Positions 45,462 through 54,789 are shown, numbered from the stretch's first letter. The stretch: DNA of 64,000 bases from Streptomyces sp. NBC_00273 (GCF_036178145.1 NZ_CP108067.1:1550001-1614000), one strand, 5' to 3'. A program made the numbers and translations. The notes: generated by a model from the letters alone, not told the origin.

Positions 45462-46864
45462 ACACCGGCCCCACCAGCCCCACTCCACCGCCCGAGTGCC
45501 CCGCCCACGCGGCGGCGGCGACCGCCGGCGGCCTGTACCGGCTCCACGGCGCGGAGGCCCAGGCCGATCCCCTCGCGCTGTACGAGAAACTGCGCGCCGA
45601 ACACGGTTCCGTGGCACCCGTCTTGGTGAGCGGGGACCTCCCGGCCTGGCTGGTCCTCGGTCACCGGGAGAACCTGGACGTGGCGCGCACGTCCTCGCGC
45701 TTCGCCCGCGACCCGCGCGGGTGGCGCGACATGAAAGAGGGCCGGGTGCCGGCCGACACCCCGCTCGGCCCCATGGTCTCCTGGGTGCCGGTGTGCAACT
45801 TCACCGACGGCCCCGTTCACGAGCGGCTGCGCTCGGCCGTGGTGGAGTCCTTGGAGCGCTTCGACAAGCGCGGCATCCGCCGCTACGTGACGCGCTTCGC
45901 CAACCAGCTCGTCGACCAGATCGCGGGCGAGGGGTACGCCGACCTGGTGCCCGCCTTCTCCGACCAGCTTCCGATGCTGGTCATGACCCAGCTCATCGGG
46001 GCACCCGACGAACACGGACCCCTGCTGGTCAACGCGGCGCGCGACATGCTCCAGGGGACCGAGACGGCCCTCCAGAGCGACCGCTACGTCACCTCCACGC
46101 TGGAACAGCTGGTCGTGGAGCGCAAGGCCAGGCCCGTGCGCGACCTCGCCTCCTGGCTGATCGAGCACCCCGCGAACCTGAGCGACACCGAGGTGCTGAT
46201 GCACCTGCGCGTCGTGCTGATCGCGGCCTACGAGACCACGGCGAACCTGATCGCCAACACGCTGCGGACCGTACTGACCGACCCGCGCTTCCGGGCCAGC
46301 CTCTCCGGGGGCCACATGACGCTGCCCGACGCCCTGGAGCAAGTCCTGTGGGACGACCCGCCGATCAACACCATCATCGGGCGCTGGGCCACCGGTGACA
46401 CGCTGCTCGGCGGCCGGCAGGTGAAGGCCGGCGACATGATCCTCCTCGGGCTGGCCGCGGGCAACGCGGACCCGCAGATCCGGCCGGACCCCGCGGCCTC
46501 GGTCCATGGCAACCGTTCCCACCTGGCCTTCAGCAGCGGGCCGCACGAGTGTCCGGGGCAGGACATCGGCCGCGCCATCGCGGACACCGGCATCGAGGTC
46601 CTCCTGGACCGGTTGCCCGACCTCCAGTTGGCGGTCGACGCGAGCGAGCTGCAATGGCGCGGCACCCTCATGTCGCGCCACCTGTTGTCCCTGCCGGTAC
46701 GGTTCGCCCCGCGCCCCGTGGCGAACGCGCAGCCCGACGCCGAACAGCCGGCGGGGCACCCGGTCCACGCGGTCGTCCCGCCGCAACCGGCCGTAGCGCC
46801 CGCGGTCGCGGGTCGCCGTCACCGCTCCGTCAGCTGGTGGCGACGGCTGCTCGGCCTCGGCTGA
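45458..46864 (+). CDS. cvnE: Conservon cytochrome P450 CvnE with a cationic C-terminal tail
   Basis: 468 residues from GTG 45458. The I-helix has VLIAAYETTANLIANTL, and the heme loop near residue 358 is FSSGPHECPGQDIGRAIADT (FxxGxHxCxG complete). The ExxR region is weak (ALEQVLWDDPPINT, where Arg is displaced). After the P450 fold a 55-residue Pro/Ala linker ends in GRRHRSVSWWRRLLGLG, an amphipathic, basic, Trp-rich tail that could hold it at the membrane. The role in the conservon is unknown in general. Here the gene converges on a terpene synthase, so it might oxidise its product. Confidence 0.88.
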   Translation: MNTGPTSPTPPPECPAHAAAATAGGLYRLHGAEAQADPLALYEKLRAEHGSVAPVLVSGDLPAWLVLGHRENLDVARTSSRFARDPRGWRDMKEGRVPADTPLGPMVSWVPVCNFTDGPVHERLRSAVVESLERFDKRGIRRYVTRFANQLVDQIAGEGYADLVPAFSDQLPMLVMTQLIGAPDEHGPLLVNAARDMLQGTETALQSDRYVTSTLEQLVVERKARPVRDLASWLIEHPANLSDTEVLMHLRVVLIAAYETTANLIANTLRTVLTDPRFRASLSGGHMTLPDALEQVLWDDPPINTIIGRWATGDTLLGGRQVKAGDMILLGLAAGNADPQIRPDPAASVHGNRSHLAFSSGPHECPGQDIGRAIADTGIEVLLDRLPDLQLAVDASELQWRGTLMSRHLLSLPVRFAPRPVANAQPDAEQPAGHPVHAVVPPQPAVAPAVAGRRHRSVSWWRRLLGLG

Positions 46865-46897
46865 CAGCTGGTAGCTGACGGCTTCCAGTCTCCGGGC

Positions 46898-46930
46898 CGA
46901 GGGCCCCGACCGCACCGGCCGGGGCCCTCG
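46898..46930. terminator. Bidirectional terminator
   Basis: CGAGGGCCCC (46898-46907) pairs with GGGGCCCTCG (46921-46930), loop 13 bases. It separates the conservon from the convergent terpene synthase. Confidence 0.9.
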
Positions 46931-46937
46931 CCACCCC

Positions 46938-48071
46938 TCAGTCGTGTACCCGCTGCCACCAGGAAGCGAGGGCCGGCACATCCGGCGGCTCGGTTCCGGC
47001 AAGGCTGGGGGCTTCGGCGAACCGGGTGGCGAACCGGGCATCCGGCAGCGGTAGTTCGTGCCGGTTGCGCGGGCTCGCGTACCGGGGTGCCCGGCTCTGC
47101 CAGGTGATGGAGCCGGCCACGTAGTGGCCCAACGCCGCCAGGTGCCGTCGCAGTTCCGCATTCGCGCCGGACTCCGCCCGCGCCCGCAGCGTCATGAAGA
47201 GGACCATCACCCGGTCACGCAGGGCCACTGCGAGCGGCACGGCCTCGGCGGGCGAGCAGTCCTCTTGGTGGGCGAGGACATTGACCAGATTCACCTCCCT
47301 CGGCTGCAGGTGGTCGTCCTTGTCGTAGGAGAACAGGTCGTTGTCCGCGCTGACGACGAATCCCGCCGCATCCATCAGTACCGTCAGAGTGCGGGAACAG
47401 AGCACCTCTGGCGGCAGCCGGTCCCCGCGTGCGACGTCGGACCAGGTCAGCGAGAAGCGCGTCCCGTTCGCCAGCGGACCCATGGCGACGAAGTCGTTCA
47501 GCTCCGGCATGGTCCCGGCCTCGGCCCGGGCGGCCCGCCAGGCCGCTCCGAGCAGCCAGTCGCGCGTCCCCTCGACGAACCTGCGCAGCTCGTAGGGCGT
47601 GAGCATCGCATGGGTGCGGCGCACCAGGTCCAGCAGCGCACGGGTCATCGGCCCGTCGGGCAGGACCGAGGCGCCCGGGTCCTCGATGGTGCGCAGCAGA
47701 CGTACGCCGTGTTCGACGACGGCACCCGTGCCCACCTCGTCGGAACCCGAATCCTGCCAGTCGTCGACGGCGTTGGCCCAGTAGTTCCACTGGGCGAACA
47801 GCAGGAGGGCGTCCACGTTCCCGTCGGGGACGATGCGGCAGGAGAAGTCGGCGCTGTGGGTGGCGAGACCCCATGCGCGCTCGACCGGATCGGGGTAGAC
47901 GCCGAAGGCGTCCAGCCACTCGACCGCCCGTGCCTCCACCTGCTTCGCCTCGGGGTGGACGAGGTCGCGTTCCAGGGGGCAGTAGAAGGACGGCAGGCGC
48001 GTGCCGAGGAGCGAGGGGCGGGGTGCGGGTGCGGGTGCCGGTACCGGTGCCGGTGCCGGTGACGCCGTCAT
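46938..48071 (-). CDS. Class I terpene synthase (2-methylisoborneol-synthase-like context)
   Basis: 377 residues from ATG 48071, which overlaps the methyltransferase stop (ATGA). The N-terminal 20 residues are Ala/Pro-rich ([14 protein letters not shown]). The class I fold has the first metal motif DDWQD at 103-107 (DDxxD), the NSE motif NDLFSYDKD at 244-252 and a PRYA segment near the C-terminus (helix that binds diphosphate). These are complete, so it should cyclise a prenyl diphosphate in the cytoplasm. Length and N-terminus differ from typical 2-methylisoborneol synthases, and the WHHTNTYRY-type end is not present. Coupling to a C-methyltransferase suggests its substrate is methylated first. 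Product unknown. Confidence 0.88.
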   Translation of the reverse strand: MTASPAPAPVPAPAPAPRPSLLGTRLPSFYCPLERDLVHPEAKQVEARAVEWLDAFGVYPDPVERAWGLATHSADFSCRIVPDGNVDALLLFAQWNYWANAVDDWQDSGSDEVGTGAVVEHGVRLLRTIEDPGASVLPDGPMTRALLDLVRRTHAMLTPYELRRFVEGTRDWLLGAAWRAARAEAGTMPELNDFVAMGPLANGTRFSLTWSDVARGDRLPPEVLCSRTLTVLMDAAGFVVSADNDLFSYDKDDHLQPREVNLVNVLAHQEDCSPAEAVPLAVALRDRVMVLFMTLRARAESGANAELRRHLAALGHYVAGSITWQSRAPRYASPRNRHELPLPDARFATRFAEAPSLAGTEPPDVPALASWWQRVHD

Positions 48072-48985
48072 CGGCGGCTCCGGAGCCGGAAGCGCAGCAG
48101 CCGCGTCTGCACCGCGTGGTCCCGCCAGAGCCGGAAGAACCTGCTGTGCGCGAGCGTCGACTGTTCGAGCCGTTCGCCGGTCCATGCGCCGGGCTCGGCG
48201 CCCGCGCCCGCGCGGAGCCGGTCGAGTTCGGCGGTGTTCCACGCCATGGACTGCACCCAGAACTCCGCCACCGAATCCGTCACGTCCTCCTCGTGCACGA
48301 GTTCAAAACCGGCCGCCTCGGCAGCGGCGAGGTACTCCCCTCTCAGTCCCAATCGCGTTCTGTAGTAGCCGTCGATGAACTCGCGCCAGGTGGAGCGGCC
48401 CACGAAGTGTTCCTGGATCCCGAACCATCCGCCGGGCTCCAGCGCCTTGGCGACGACCTGGAAGAGTCGGGTCCGGTCGGTGTAGCCGCTGCTCTCGTTG
48501 GCGTAGACGGCGTCGTACGCGCAGCTCTCGTCCAGGTCGTGCACGTCCGCCAGTACGGGCTTCACCCGCTCCCCGACCCCTGCGTGCCGTGCGAAGTGCC
48601 GGACGAACGGGATGTGTTCCGCCGCGACGGTGAGACTGGTGACCGATGCTCCGTGCTCCTGCGCCCAGTACAGCGACGTCCCGCCCAGGCCGCAGCCGAT
48701 GTCCAGCAGGCGCCGGGGAGACGTCTCGTACGCGCCCCACGACCGAGCCGCGTGCTCGACGATCCGCTCCTGAGCGTCGAACAGGCGCTGCTTCAGCACG
48801 TGCTGGGGGACGGTGCTGTCCGGCGGACCGTCCGGGTAGAGCCCCACGTGGAAGTGGACACGGGGGCCCGGACCGTACTTGTGCAGGATCTCTTGCGTCT
48901 TGTGGTTGTAGTAGAGACGTATGGGATCGTCCGCACCCGGGTCCCGGTCGCTGACCGAGGACGATAAGAGGGGGGTGAAGCGCAT
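48068..48985 (-). CDS. Prenyl-diphosphate C-methyltransferase-like protein
   Basis: 305 residues from ATG 48985. [20 protein letters not shown] and [15 protein letters not shown] occupy the N-terminus, as in the small-molecule C-methyltransferases related to geranyl diphosphate 2-methyltransferase and its relatives. The SAM motif I is [17 protein letters not shown] (93-102), then [12 protein letters not shown], and ANESSGYTD (acidic segment) in motif IV. It probably adds a methyl to GPP or FPP before cyclisation by the overlapping terpene synthase. The polyprenyl synthase at 57.7 kb could feed it. Substrate is inferred from context, not from motifs alone. Confidence 0.82.
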   Translation of the reverse strand: MRFTPLLSSSVSDRDPGADDPIRLYYNHKTQEILHKYGPGPRVHFHVGLYPDGPPDSTVPQHVLKQRLFDAQERIVEHAARSWGAYETSPRRLLDIGCGLGGTSLYWAQEHGASVTSLTVAAEHIPFVRHFARHAGVGERVKPVLADVHDLDESCAYDAVYANESSGYTDRTRLFQVVAKALEPGGWFGIQEHFVGRSTWREFIDGYYRTRLGLRGEYLAAAEAAGFELVHEEDVTDSVAEFWVQSMAWNTAELDRLRAGAGAEPGAWTGERLEQSTLAHSRFFRLWRDHAVQTRLLRFRLRSRR

Positions 48986-49244
48986 CGGATGTCCGCCCTT
49001 TCGTGGGGTAGGGCTGCCTCCGGGACACGCTGTCACCGCACTCACCGCGTCCCGTCCGGCACACTGTTGAAGCACGGATCATCGTGGCACTTCGGGTCCC
49101 CCACGTCAGCCCACTGGAGTAACAGGGGGCAGCGTCCGTCCCGCCGTGAGCGGGCGGACCGGCAACGGTCGTCGTCCGATCGGTCCGGGGGCGAACCGAC
49201 GTTCGGACGACCGTGCCCCACCTACCGGACCGACCGGTCGGACG

Positions 49245-49413
49245 GTGCGGCCGACGTAGGCGGCGAACCGGTCGAGCGCGGGGGCGTCCGCGGGAGCCGC
49301 CCTCTACGGCGTCCAGGTGGCCGACAGCGTCCTGACCGGTGGCGGTGGTGGTGGCGAGGTCGCAGCCGTGCAGGACGGCCTCCAGCTCGGCCTGCCAGGG
49401 CGGGAACACCCCA
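49245..49413 (-). pseudogene. Fragment of a TIGR03086/maleylpyruvate-isomerase-like protein
   Basis: One minus-strand frame reads WQAELEAVLHGCDLATTTAT then GQDAVGHLDAV. A second frame gives PADAPALDRFAAYVGRT. In intact TIGR03086 (mycothiol-dependent maleylpyruvate isomerase N-terminal-like) proteins, VLxHxWDLAxATGQ comes before a short stretch and then P.DAPxxDRxAAxxGR at the very C-terminus. Here the two ends are joined with a frameshift and everything before is missing. It starts right beside the perfect palindrome at 49414-49436. Confidence 0.55.
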
Positions 49414-49436
49414 TTGCGGACAGAATCTGTCCGCAA
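49414..49436. promoter_or_regulatory. Perfect 23-bp palindrome
   Basis: Half-site TTGCGGACAGA, one central A, then its exact reverse complement (11-1-11). It looks like a TetR-family operator. It lies 63 bases before the phosphatase start and next to the TIGR03086 fragment. No regulator in the window obviously matches it. Confidence 0.85.
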
Positions 49437-49499
49437 GCGGAGATCGCGACCCCGGCCGCCAGAGCGCTATGACCCGATTACGTAGATATCCTGTGAAGT

Positions 49500-50591
49500 G
49501 TGATCGAGTCTGGACGGCCGCGGCTACGCAGGCGCCCCGGCCCGGGACGACTTGTGCGGCTGTCGCCGGTCATCCTGACCGTCGTCATCGCCAGCCTGGC
49601 GTACAACACTCCGCCGGAAATGGCCTTCAGCCGTCTCCTGCCCGCGGCGCCGGCCCTTGCCGCCGCCATGTGGCCGGTGCTGCCCACCGTCCTGCTCGGG
49701 ACGGTCTGTCTCATCCTGATGATCGGCCTCAGCTTCGTCTTCCCGGATCTGGGGACGTGGTGGACGGCCGCGGGGATCATCGCGGTCACCGTGGCCGCCG
49801 CGTACGGGAGCCATGTCCGGCTCCAACGGGAGCGCACCCTCTTCCAGGTACGGCTCGTCGCCGACGCGGCGCAGCAGGTGGTGCTCAGCCCCCTGCCGCG
49901 CCGCTTCGGCGGCATCGAGATCGAGTCGCTGTACCTCGCGGCCGCGGCCGAGGCCCGCATCGGCGGGGACTTCTACGAGGTGGTCGACACGCCGTTCGGG
50001 GTCAGGCTGCTCATCGGCGACGTCCGGGGCAAGGGCCTGCCGGCGGTGGGGGCAGCCGCGGCGATCGTGAACGCCTTCCGGGAGGCTGCGTACGGCGAGA
50101 TCGACATGGTCGACGTCGCACGCCGCATGGACGCCAGCAGCACCCGTTACAACGGCGCGTTCCCCCCCGAGGGGCCCCTGGAGCGCTTCGCCACCGCCCT
50201 CCTCGTCCAGATCCCCCACGGGGGTAGACGCATCGACATCCTCAACTGCGGACACCCTCCGCCCCTGCTCCTCAACCAGGGGAAGGTCCTCACGCTCGAG
50301 TCCACCACCCCCTCTCCCCTGCTCAGCCTCGCGGAGCTGATCGGCGACCACTACAGCGTCGACACGTTCGACTTCGCCCCCGACGACCTCCTGCTCCTCT
50401 ATACCGACGGGATCGCCGAGGCCCGCGCCCGCGACGGCGAGTTCTTCCCGTTGGCGGCCTGGATGCGTCGGCAGCCCCCCACACCGCCCGACGAACTGCT
50501 CACGGCCCTTCACCGCGACCTCCTCCGCCACAGCAAGGGACGCCTCGACGACGACATCGCCGCCCTCGCCGTACGTCTGTGCGAGCCGTGA
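49500..50591 (+). CDS. Membrane-bound PP2C (SpoIIE-type) phosphatase
   Basis: 363 residues from GTG 49500. Three to four membrane helices (LVRLSPVILTVVIASLAYNT, PVLPTVLLGTVCLILMIGLS, WWTAAGIIAVTVAAAYGSHV) precede a short coil and a SpoIIE-like PP2C domain with GGDFYEVVDT, LLIGDVRGKGLPAVG, ILNCGHPPPLLL and LLLLYTDGIAEARA, so the metal-binding Asp residues are present. Such phosphatases usually act on anti-sigma antagonists. No anti-sigma partner is adjacent, so the target is elsewhere. Confidence 0.9.
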   Translation: MIESGRPRLRRRPGPGRLVRLSPVILTVVIASLAYNTPPEMAFSRLLPAAPALAAAMWPVLPTVLLGTVCLILMIGLSFVFPDLGTWWTAAGIIAVTVAAAYGSHVRLQRERTLFQVRLVADAAQQVVLSPLPRRFGGIEIESLYLAAAAEARIGGDFYEVVDTPFGVRLLIGDVRGKGLPAVGAAAAIVNAFREAAYGEIDMVDVARRMDASSTRYNGAFPPEGPLERFATALLVQIPHGGRRIDILNCGHPPPLLLNQGKVLTLESTTPSPLLSLAELIGDHYSVDTFDFAPDDLLLLYTDGIAEARARDGEFFPLAAWMRRQPPTPPDELLTALHRDLLRHSKGRLDDDIAALAVRLCEP

Positions 50592-50789
50592 GCCCGTCGC
50601 GTACCGCCGGGGCGCCCCGGTTCAGCACCGAACCCGCCGTCGCCGGGAGCCGGCACCCGACCCTCGCCGCCCCGCCCGTTCTTGCCGACCGTGCTCCGTC
50701 GGCCACTCTTCGTGTGCGCCGCGGCAACGTGCGGCGCGGTCTGATCCGCGAATGCGCTGGTGGGGAACCAGCTGGCTACTCGGCGTGGC
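50592..50789. other. Convergent spacer
   Basis: Between the phosphatase and the MBL gene. No gene is supported. A weak stem of GTGCGCCGCGGCAACGTGCGGCG-like symmetry (short arms CGCCGC/GTGCGGCG near 50714-50737) may act as terminator. Confidence 0.4.
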
Positions 50790-51668
50790 TCAGTCGTCCG
50801 GGCAGATGACGAAGAGGGGGAAGGCGAGTCGGCGGGGCTGGTCGCCCATCTCGTCGAGTGCGGCGCGGATCTCGTGCAGGTGGCCGGTCGTCATCTGCAG
50901 TGGGGGTTCGTGGGGCTGGTAGGTGGTGCGGACCGGGTACTCCACGCCCGGTTCGGTGGTCATCTCGATGTGGCAACCCATGACGTGGGTGACCGGTCTG
51001 CGTTCGCAGAACTCGATCAGGCGGTCGATGGTCCGGGAGAAGGCGTACCGGTCCTGGACGTAGAGGCGGCCCGGATAGACCGTGTCGCCGGTGAGCAGGA
51101 ACCCGGTCCACGCGTCGTAGAACGTGACGGCTGCCTCGTGGTGCCCGGGGGTGGCCAGGCACTCGAGCGTGCGGCCTCCCAGATCGACCCTCGCCACGGC
51201 CGCGGGGTTCTCGTCGAATCCGAAGTACTTCCAGGCCGTGGCGAGTTCCGCTGCGACCACCGTGGTGTCGGGGCGGTCGGCGAACTGACCGTCGCCCGCG
51301 ATGTGGTCGCCGTGGGCGTGTGTGTGCAGCACCAGCAGGTGGTACTCCGGGCGGGGGTGGCGGGCGAGCCAGTCGTCGACGAGCTGGTCCACCACCACGC
51401 GCAGGGGGAAGAACGCACGTGACGCAGTGGCCCCGGTATCGATCAGCACCGCCCGGTCGTTGCCGAACAGCAGGAACAGGAACGGCGCTTCGTAGTGGAT
51501 CGCCATGTTCTGCCGCAGGATGACCGTGTGCTCGTCGTACGCGTGGACCTGGATGTCCGGGTCAGTGTTGTGCTTGGACGATGGTGAGCCGTGGATCCAG
51601 CGGACGTCCAACTCGCGGGGCCCGGAAGCCGGGCCGTCGAAATCGATAGGGGATGTGTCTGCAGCCAT
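50790..51668 (-). CDS. MBL-fold metallo-hydrolase
   Basis: 292 residues from ATG 51668, behind AGGAGG. The metal motif HTHAHGDHIAGD (HxHxDH) is complete, followed by a His at ATPGHHEAAV, Asp in LTGDTVYPG and a late His (VMGCHIEM). It belongs to the glyoxalase-II/beta-lactamase superfamily. Overall layout matches hydrolases of unknown substrate in actinomycetes. Cytoplasmic, no signal peptide. Confidence 0.9.
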   Translation of the reverse strand: MAADTSPIDFDGPASGPRELDVRWIHGSPSSKHNTDPDIQVHAYDEHTVILRQNMAIHYEAPFLFLLFGNDRAVLIDTGATASRAFFPLRVVVDQLVDDWLARHPRPEYHLLVLHTHAHGDHIAGDGQFADRPDTTVVAAELATAWKYFGFDENPAAVARVDLGGRTLECLATPGHHEAAVTFYDAWTGFLLTGDTVYPGRLYVQDRYAFSRTIDRLIEFCERRPVTHVMGCHIEMTTEPGVEYPVRTTYQPHEPPLQMTTGHLHEIRAALDEMGDQPRRLAFPLFVICPDD

Positions 51669-51843
51669 GACGCCTCCTGAGTGCGTCGTCTTAGCAGGCC
51701 GGGTACGGCGCACATCTCGTCCGGGGCGGGCACCTGTGAGCCTCCGCCGCGACGCTACCACGACGTTGATCCACGGCCCTGCTGCCCGGCGCCCGGTCCG
51801 GTGCCCTGCGGCGAACCGACGTGTCGAGAGCATCCCGTCGGTG

Positions 51844-52407
51844 TCAGTGGCTGGGCATGCCGAAGACTTGGCCGGCCGTCTCGAACCAGTGCTCCGTCGG
51901 CTTCGGCACCTCGCTGAGGTGGCCGAAGTATTCCGTTTCCGCCGTTCCCGTGAGCACCGCCAGGAGGAAGGCCGAGCACCCCATGTCGTGGTCCTCCCAC
52001 AGGGGGCCGCGCCCCTCGTTGTAGAGCACGGTCCACTCATCGGGCTGCTGGCCGGGCCTCACCAGCCAGTACAGGAAGGCCCCCGTGCCTTCCTCGAACG
52101 CCCACGGCAGGACCAGGGCCCCCGCTTCCAGCAGGCCGGCGGGCTTCGCCTCGATCTCCCATAGGTTGGCCAAGATCTCGTCCCGTTCCGTCTTCTGCGC
52201 GTGCAGGTCGCAGTCGTTGTGGGCGGAGTGGGGGACGAGCAGCCAGACCGTGTCGTCGAAGAGGCCGTCGCCGTACGTCTCGACGAGCCGCTTGTAGTCG
52301 GTGGGCAGAGCCACACCCAGGGCGCGCTCGGCCTGCGCCCAGTCCACCGCGGGCGGCGGATCGGCGGGCGGCGGGCAGAGGCGGACGAGGGCATCGAGGG
52401 CGATCAT
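51844..52407 (-). CDS. SMI1/KNR4 family protein
   Basis: 187 residues. The core VDWAQAERALGVALPTDYKR then LVETYGDGLFDDTVWLLVPH is typical of SMI1/KNR4 (SUKH) proteins, many of which act as immunity partners for polymorphic toxins. It is a paralogue of the gene at 52626 and is divergent from it. No toxin gene with a recognisable domain lies beside it. ATG 52407 is chosen; longer upstream starts lack a site. Confidence 0.85.
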   Translation of the reverse strand: MIALDALVRLCPPPADPPPAVDWAQAERALGVALPTDYKRLVETYGDGLFDDTVWLLVPHSAHNDCDLHAQKTERDEILANLWEIEAKPAGLLEAGALVLPWAFEEGTGAFLYWLVRPGQQPDEWTVLYNEGRGPLWEDHDMGCSAFLLAVLTGTAETEYFGHLSEVPKPTEHWFETAGQVFGMPSH

Positions 52408-52625
52408 GGAACCGACGCTACTGGAACCCCTAGCCGATGCCCGTGGGCGGGTCGCCAGGACGGGCAACGCCTTCGGCCGGGCGCCTTCTTGCCGGGGGCG
52501 GGCGGACCGGGATCATCCGGCAGGATCCGGAGGAGGCGGCTCAGCGGAGCCCGTCGCATACGACGTCACCGCTGTCCTCAACCTGCCGGAGGGACGGCGG
52601 AACCCGAGCTGGAGGAACAACGGCC

Positions 52626-53168
52626 GTGCACCCTGCCATCGCCCACCTCACCCGCGCGATCCCACCGACGGATGCCCCTCGGGCCCACGACTGGGCGCGC
52701 GTCGAAGAGGAGCTCGGAACGATCCTACCGAGCGACTACAAGCAGCTCGTCGACCTCTACGGCGGTGGCCTCTTCGACGACGCCATCTGGGTACTGGAGC
52801 CGGACTGCCCCAACAAGTACTACGACCTGGCGTCGGAGAACCACATCCGCGCCGCAGCCCAGCAGGGGCTCTGGACGGGCGGGGAGCCCAAGCCCTCCGA
52901 ACTCGACGGGACGGGATCCCGCGCCATCGCCTGGGCCGTGACCGAGAACGGTGACTGTCTTCACTGGCTGGCCCGCCCCGACCAGGAACCCGACCGGTGG
53001 ACCGTGGCGGTCAAGGAGGGACGCGGCCGGGAATGGGAATTCCACGCCCGGTCGTGTGCCGAGTTCTTGCGGTCCGTGCTCCTCACCGGCGACGCGGAGT
53101 CCGACGTGTTCTACGACTTCCCGACGGAAGGACCGCACGGGTTCGCTTCCAGCTCCAGTTTCGTCTGA
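52626..53168 (+). CDS. SMI1/KNR4 family protein (paralogue)
   Basis: 180 residues from GTG 52626, with GGAGGA nine bases upstream. HDWARVEEELGTILPSDYKQ followed by LVDLYGGGLFDDAIWVLEPD is the SUKH core, and later segments (ALEWAVTENGDCLHWLARPD-like: AIAWAVTENGDCLHWLARPD) match its neighbour's order. The two share clear similarity, so a duplication with inversion is likely. Role as above, unproven. Confidence 0.85.
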   Translation: MHPAIAHLTRAIPPTDAPRAHDWARVEEELGTILPSDYKQLVDLYGGGLFDDAIWVLEPDCPNKYYDLASENHIRAAAQQGLWTGGEPKPSELDGTGSRAIAWAVTENGDCLHWLARPDQEPDRWTVAVKEGRGREWEFHARSCAEFLRSVLLTGDAESDVFYDFPTEGPHGFASSSSFV

Positions 53169-53308
53169 GTTGATGCGTCCCACGTACGGCGGGCTCGGTC
53201 CACGGGGTGAGGCTCGCACGCCGCACCGGTCCGGGCCACTGGGATGCGTCCCGCCGGAAGCCCGCTTCGTTGGCTTCGGGGCGCGGCCTGGCTGCAACTG
53301 AGGCGCTG

Positions 53309-53318
53309 AAGCTCCTAT
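53309..53318. repeat. 10-bp match to the IS110 upstream region
   Basis: AAGCTCCTAT, identical to 54620-54629 in the same orientation. It lies seven bases outside the transposase stop and may mark the right end of the element or a bridge-RNA target. Confidence 0.6.
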
Positions 53319-53324
53319 TGGCTG

Positions 53325-54545
53325 TCAAGCAGTGGTGAGCCAGTCGCGGTAGGCGTTGGCGAGGTTGTCGTCGCGGCGGGTGCCGCGTTCGATGCATGAG
53401 ATGACCGATGGCCAGACGCCGAAGTGGTGGGCGACGGCGGTGAGGGTGATGTTCTTGGCCTGGCGTGTGGGCCGCAGGTCCGCGACCTCGGGGACGGCGA
53501 CCGTCGTGGTGAGGTAGCGGAACACTTCCCGGGCGATGGCCCGTTTGAGGAGGCGGATGATCTCCTTCTTGGTCCGGCCGGCCGCGGTCTGGCGGGCCAC
53601 GTAGTCGCGGGTGCGCTGGTCGCTGGCCATGCGGACGAGGGCTATCCGGTAGAGGGCCGCGTTGGCGGCGCGATCGCCGCCTCGGGAGAGGCGGTGACGG
53701 TTGGTCTTCCCGCTGGAGGCAGGAACGGGGGCGACCCCGCACAGGGCCGCGAAGGAAGCTTCGGTGCGGAGACGGTCGGAGTTGCCGCCTGCGGTGATCA
53801 GGAGCTGGGCCGCGGTGTCGGGGCCGACGCCGTAGGCGCCCCGCAGGCCCGGATTGTGTTCGGTGACCACACTGTCGAGTGTTGCTGTGAGCTCGTCGTG
53901 TTCAGCGGTCAGGGCCTGGACGCGTCGGGCGAGGCTCTTCAAAGCGCTCAGCACGGCGGTGTGGACGGCGTCTGTCGTTGCCGTGAGCCGCAGTCGTGCC
54001 AGGGCATCCATGAGCGGCTTTCCCCGCAGGGCCCGATAGCGGGCGCGGATGGTTTCGGGGGCGCTGACGAGGATGTGCCCGATCTGGTTCATGGCGGCGG
54101 TGCGGGCTTTGACCGTGGACCGGGCGGCGTTGTGGAGGGCGCGTATGCCAGTGACGGTCTCGTCCTTGGGCGCGCTGGAGGCGCGTCCGGAGAGTGCGGC
54201 GCGGGCGGCGGCGTAGGCGTCGATGGGGTCGGACTTGCCGCTGCGGCGGCGTTCGGCGCGGTCGGGGCGGTTGACTTCGAGCACGCTCAGGCCATCGGCG
54301 ACGGCGGCGCGGGTGAACCCGGTTCCGTAGGACGCGGTGCCTTCCACGCCGATCGCGATCACGTCCCCGTGGGCGCAGAGGAAGGCCAGGGCTGCCGTGT
54401 ATCCGGCGGTGGTGGTGGGGAACTCTGCGTCGGCGAGGTGGCCGCCGTTGTCGGTGATGACCGCGACGTGGATGGTGTCGGCGTGCGAGTCCACACCGCC
54501 GAACACCCACTGGCCGCTCGTGCCCGCTGTGTCCGCTGCTGTCAT
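53325..54545 (-). mobile_element. IS110-family transposase
   Basis: 406 residues. The N-terminal DEDD/RuvC-like domain has GVDSHADTIHVAVI and GVEGTASYGTGFTRA, with NRPDRAERRRSGKSDPIDAY completing the acidic set. The C-terminal Tnp part has LITAGGNSDRLRTEASFAALCG and VPASSGKTNRHRLSRGGDRA around the conserved Ser. Length and both domains are intact, so the element may be active. No terminal inverted repeats are visible, as expected for the family. It interrupts the spacer between a SMI1 gene and DUF4253. Confidence 0.95.
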
Positions 54546-54660
54546 GCTGGAGGTGCCTTCCTAGCCGGAGGTGACACCGGCCAGGTGGGACAGACAGGAC
54601 ATTGAGGGGGCTTCTGACCAAGCTCCTATCAGGTCATGTTCCACCTGGCCGGAGCCATGA
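54546..54660 (-). ncRNA. Candidate bridge RNA region of the IS110 element
   Basis: Upstream of the transposase, CCGGCCAGGTGGGA (54577-54590) pairs with TTCCACCTGGCCGG (54639-54652) over 14 bp with one G-U pair, enclosing 48 bases. The loop contains AAGCTCCTAT (54620-54629), which is repeated exactly at the other side of the element (53309-53318). IS110 bridge RNAs are made from this end and have such loops that pair with target or donor DNA. This is inference from position and structure. Confidence 0.5.
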
Positions 54661-54789
54661 AGAACGGGCCCGGCAGCCGGACGGTACAGCGGGAAGACAG
54701 CCCAGCAGGGCGTCAGTCAGTGGCAGAGCCACGACCACCGGAACCCGCTACGAGTATCAATGTCAGTGGGGGCCGATACCTTCATCCGC

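Noticed and set aside
46938..48071. Firm naming as 2-methylisoborneol synthase
   Set aside because: The methyltransferase neighbour fits, but the N-terminus and C-terminus differ from typical members and the cyclic-nucleotide-binding encapsulin partner is absent.
54546..54660. Terminal inverted repeats of the IS110 element
   Set aside because: The inverted repeat here is internal to one side only, and no partner at the other end was found, as expected for the family.
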